A stretch of 64,000 nt of DNA from Lachnospiraceae bacterium (GTDB lineage Bacteria > Bacillota > Clostridia > Lachnospirales > Lachnospiraceae). The stretch lies in NCBI GenBank assembly GCA_017615545.1, contig JAFZZY010000001.1, positions 1 through 64,000 on the forward strand. The letters run 5' to 3'. This document shows positions 62,616 through 64,000 of the stretch, one piece after another. Both the position numbers and the translations under genes were made by a program. The number at the start of each line of letters is the position of its first letter. Positions within the stretch are counted from its first letter, which is position 1. The notes under the pieces are model-generated. The model was not told the origin of the DNA. It worked only from the letters and a program-made list of their open reading frames with translations, and ran no database searches.

Positions 62616-63283
62616 AGCATTGTCCTTACTGTAAAGTCGACATCGGAGGAGATCCGAAGAAATGTCCGCTCTGCCAGAGTAAACTCACGGGCGAGGGCGA
62701 GGTGTCGTATTTCCCCCGGGTGAAGGAAGCATATAAGAAACAGTCGATGTTTTACAAGATCCAGTTGTTTAGCGTGTGGGTCGTACTGATCGTCGGGCTG
62801 GGTCTGGATTTTGCGCTGAAACTTCGCCTGCCGGGATATCCGGACCTGCACTGGAGCCTGCTGCTGGCGATGTGGCTGATGGTCATCGAGTTCGGGATCA
62901 TGCGCCGCTTCAAGCCGGGCCGCGGAAGCGCCGGAAAGGTGACCGCGATCGTGTTGATCACGCTGGCCTGCCTGCTGGTGACTGCGTCCTACTTAAACTT
63001 CTTTGATGTTACCCTGCAAATGATCGTCCCGATCGTCCTGACCGCGATGATCGTGGCGGATTTCGTCCTGGCCATGGTAGATAAACACAACAACAATATG
63101 ACCTACCTGCTGACCGGTCTGGCGATCGGCGTTCTGCCGAGCCTGGGATACTTCCTGGTCCATTGGACATTGACCCTGACCTGGACCATCTGCCTGCTCG
63201 TCAGTGTCGTTCTGTTCGCGGGCGTGGTCATCTTCAAAGGCAGGGCCGTAGCAGCAGAACTTCGCCGCCGCTTCAACATTTAG
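62612..63283 (+). CDS. Zinc-ribbon membrane protein (DUF6320-like)
   Basis: The protein has 223 residues. The N-terminal zinc ribbon is CPYCKVDIGGDPKKCPLC (two CxxC pairs), followed by a short basic linker and about five or six hydrophobic helices from residue 50. Members of this kind sit beside condensation-type acyltransferases. Its ATG overlaps the acyltransferase stop (ATGA). The role is unknown; a membrane partner for the acyl chemistry of the operon is inference. Confidence 0.75.
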   Translation: MKHCPYCKVDIGGDPKKCPLCQSKLTGEGEVSYFPRVKEAYKKQSMFYKIQLFSVWVVLIVGLGLDFALKLRLPGYPDLHWSLLLAMWLMVIEFGIMRRFKPGRGSAGKVTAIVLITLACLLVTASYLNFFDVTLQMIVPIVLTAMIVADFVLAMVDKHNNNMTYLLTGLAIGVLPSLGYFLVHWTLTLTWTICLLVSVVLFAGVVIFKGRAVAAELRRRFNI

Positions 63284-63415
63284 AAAAATCGGAATCTTTA
63301 CTCAAAATATCAAGCGAGCCCCGAAAAACTATGTTAACATGTAGTCAAGATCGATCGAAGTAACATTTGTTTGAGGGTCGCGAAGCGAACCTCTCCACGT
63401 AAGAAAGGTGTGTCT

Positions 63416-64000
63416 ATGGAGAACATCATGCTTTTGGCGGACAGCCTGAAACTGATCGAAGATACGTTGGGCGAGAACCTGTCGACTGACGAGATCGCGA
63501 GCCGGTGCGCCTGCTCGAGATCGACGCTCGAGAAACTGTTCCGCTACGTGTATCATCGCCCCGTCCATGAGTACGTGGTCATGCGGCGAATGATGCGCGC
63601 GGCGCGGCTCATGAAAGCGTACCCCGAGATGAATCTGCTGGAAGTCGCCATGGAATGCGGTTACAGCTCCAACGAAGCATTTACCCGTGCATTTAAGGGC
63701 GTATGGCAGGTCAATCCGTCGGCCTTCCGCAAAGAAAACCATGCTGAACTGTTCCCTCGTTTCGCACCTCCCACGATCAAAGGAGATGATTATATTATGA
63801 GTAGAATGACGTTTGATATTTCTGAGTTGTATGATCTGTTCTGTGAACGGAAGAATTGTTATTTTGTAGTTTGCGATATCAAGAGCCTGATCCCGATCAA
63901 TGAGATCAGCCATAAGGCGGGCGATCTGGCCATCGTGACCGCGATGCAGCGTATGAGCGACGCGGCAGGCCCGGATGATCTCGTATTTCGCATCGGCGGC
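63416..64000 (+). CDS. AraC-type HTH fused to GGDEF-like domain (partial)
   Basis: 195 codons are visible; the gene runs off the window. Residues about 10-105 form an AraC-type pair of helix-turn-helices (LSTDEIASRCACSRSTLEKL, then LEVAMECGYSSNEAFTRAFK). After a linker, residues about 140-195 resemble the start of a GGDEF diguanylate cyclase (YFVVCDIKSLIPINEISHKA, GDLAIVTAMQRM, LVFRIGG at the edge). The usual D-x-x-F-K...ND contacts are altered (S for F/K region), so the domain may be degenerate. AAAGG precedes ATG 63416. An AraC-GGDEF order is uncommon. Confidence 0.75.
   Translation, partial: MENIMLLADSLKLIEDTLGENLSTDEIASRCACSRSTLEKLFRYVYHRPVHEYVVMRRMMRAARLMKAYPEMNLLEVAMECGYSSNEAFTRAFKGVWQVNPSAFRKENHAELFPRFAPPTIKGDDYIMSRMTFDISELYDLFCERKNCYFVVCDIKSLIPINEISHKAGDLAIVTAMQRMSDAAGPDDLVFRIGG

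Noticed and set aside
1..64000. Mobile element carrying the repeat-protein island
   Set aside because: No transposase, integrase, tRNA target or flanking direct repeats could be recognised.

Overview
The window looks like a chromosomal segment of an anaerobic, probably gut- or rumen-type member of the Bacillota (class Clostridia; family not determinable from sequence alone). The grounds are strong Shine-Dalgarno sites (AGGAGG type), occasional GTG starts, DUF6273/Ig-like/LRR surface proteins, GH43/GH51 arabinoxylan enzymes, and an F420-dehydrogenase-beta-type Fe-S protein inside a glycan locus. All recognised genes lie on the + strand. I see no rRNA, tRNA, insertion sequence, integrase or CRISPR array.

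Region 1 (about 325-20614) is a polysaccharide biosynthesis locus. It opens with an unusual XRE-type DNA-binding domain fused to a UDP-glucose 6-dehydrogenase, then a UDP-uronate-type epimerase and a second, unfused UDP-glucose dehydrogenase. A new TTGACA/TATATT promoter at 4393-4421 starts a long gene run. This begins with a CDP-6-deoxyhexose module (rfbF, rfbG, a reductase/epimerase, an RfbC-like epimerase). It continues with GT8, two membrane acyltransferases, TagD, LicD, GT2, a WbsX/GH99-like protein, a pyruvyltransferase, a Wzy-like polymerase, a Wzx flippase, an F420-beta-like Fe-S protein and GT92. No priming glycosyltransferase or Wzz/kinase chain-length system is present in the window.

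Region 2 (20754-49014) is the most striking part: ten consecutive secreted-protein genes built from about 41 copies of one Ig-like repeat of about 90 residues (YQWQSRK...NSG...GAKT...GWQFRC). Each scaffold carries a different display module: DUF6273 with FN3, one or two divergent DUF6273, an InlB-type repeat, an unknown beta domain, an EF-hand plus LRR tail, or a transglutaminase-like domain plus BspA-type LRRs. A NarL-type response regulator sits between the first two and overlaps the second by 4 nt. None of the ten has a visible LPXTG or C-terminal membrane anchor.

Region 3 (49191-58954) holds a GH51 arabinofuranosidase, a Fic-domain protein with a palindrome-decorated promoter, a lipoprotein GH43, a cytoplasmic-type GH43 and a heterodimeric ABC exporter whose motifs predict one degenerate and one active ATP site.

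Region 4 (58955-64000) holds a short coding-like remnant, a DUF4143 AAA ATPase preceded by five copies of an 11-bp motif at an exact 23-bp period over its promoter, a three-gene operon (HSL-type alpha/beta hydrolase, condensation-type acyltransferase, zinc-ribbon membrane protein), and the start of an AraC-HTH/GGDEF-like fusion cut by the window edge.

A working picture, which is inference, is a cell-envelope island. The first locus builds a decorated surface polysaccharide, the second supplies a recombinable family of secreted repeat proteins, and the third harvests arabinose/xylose side chains from plant glycans.
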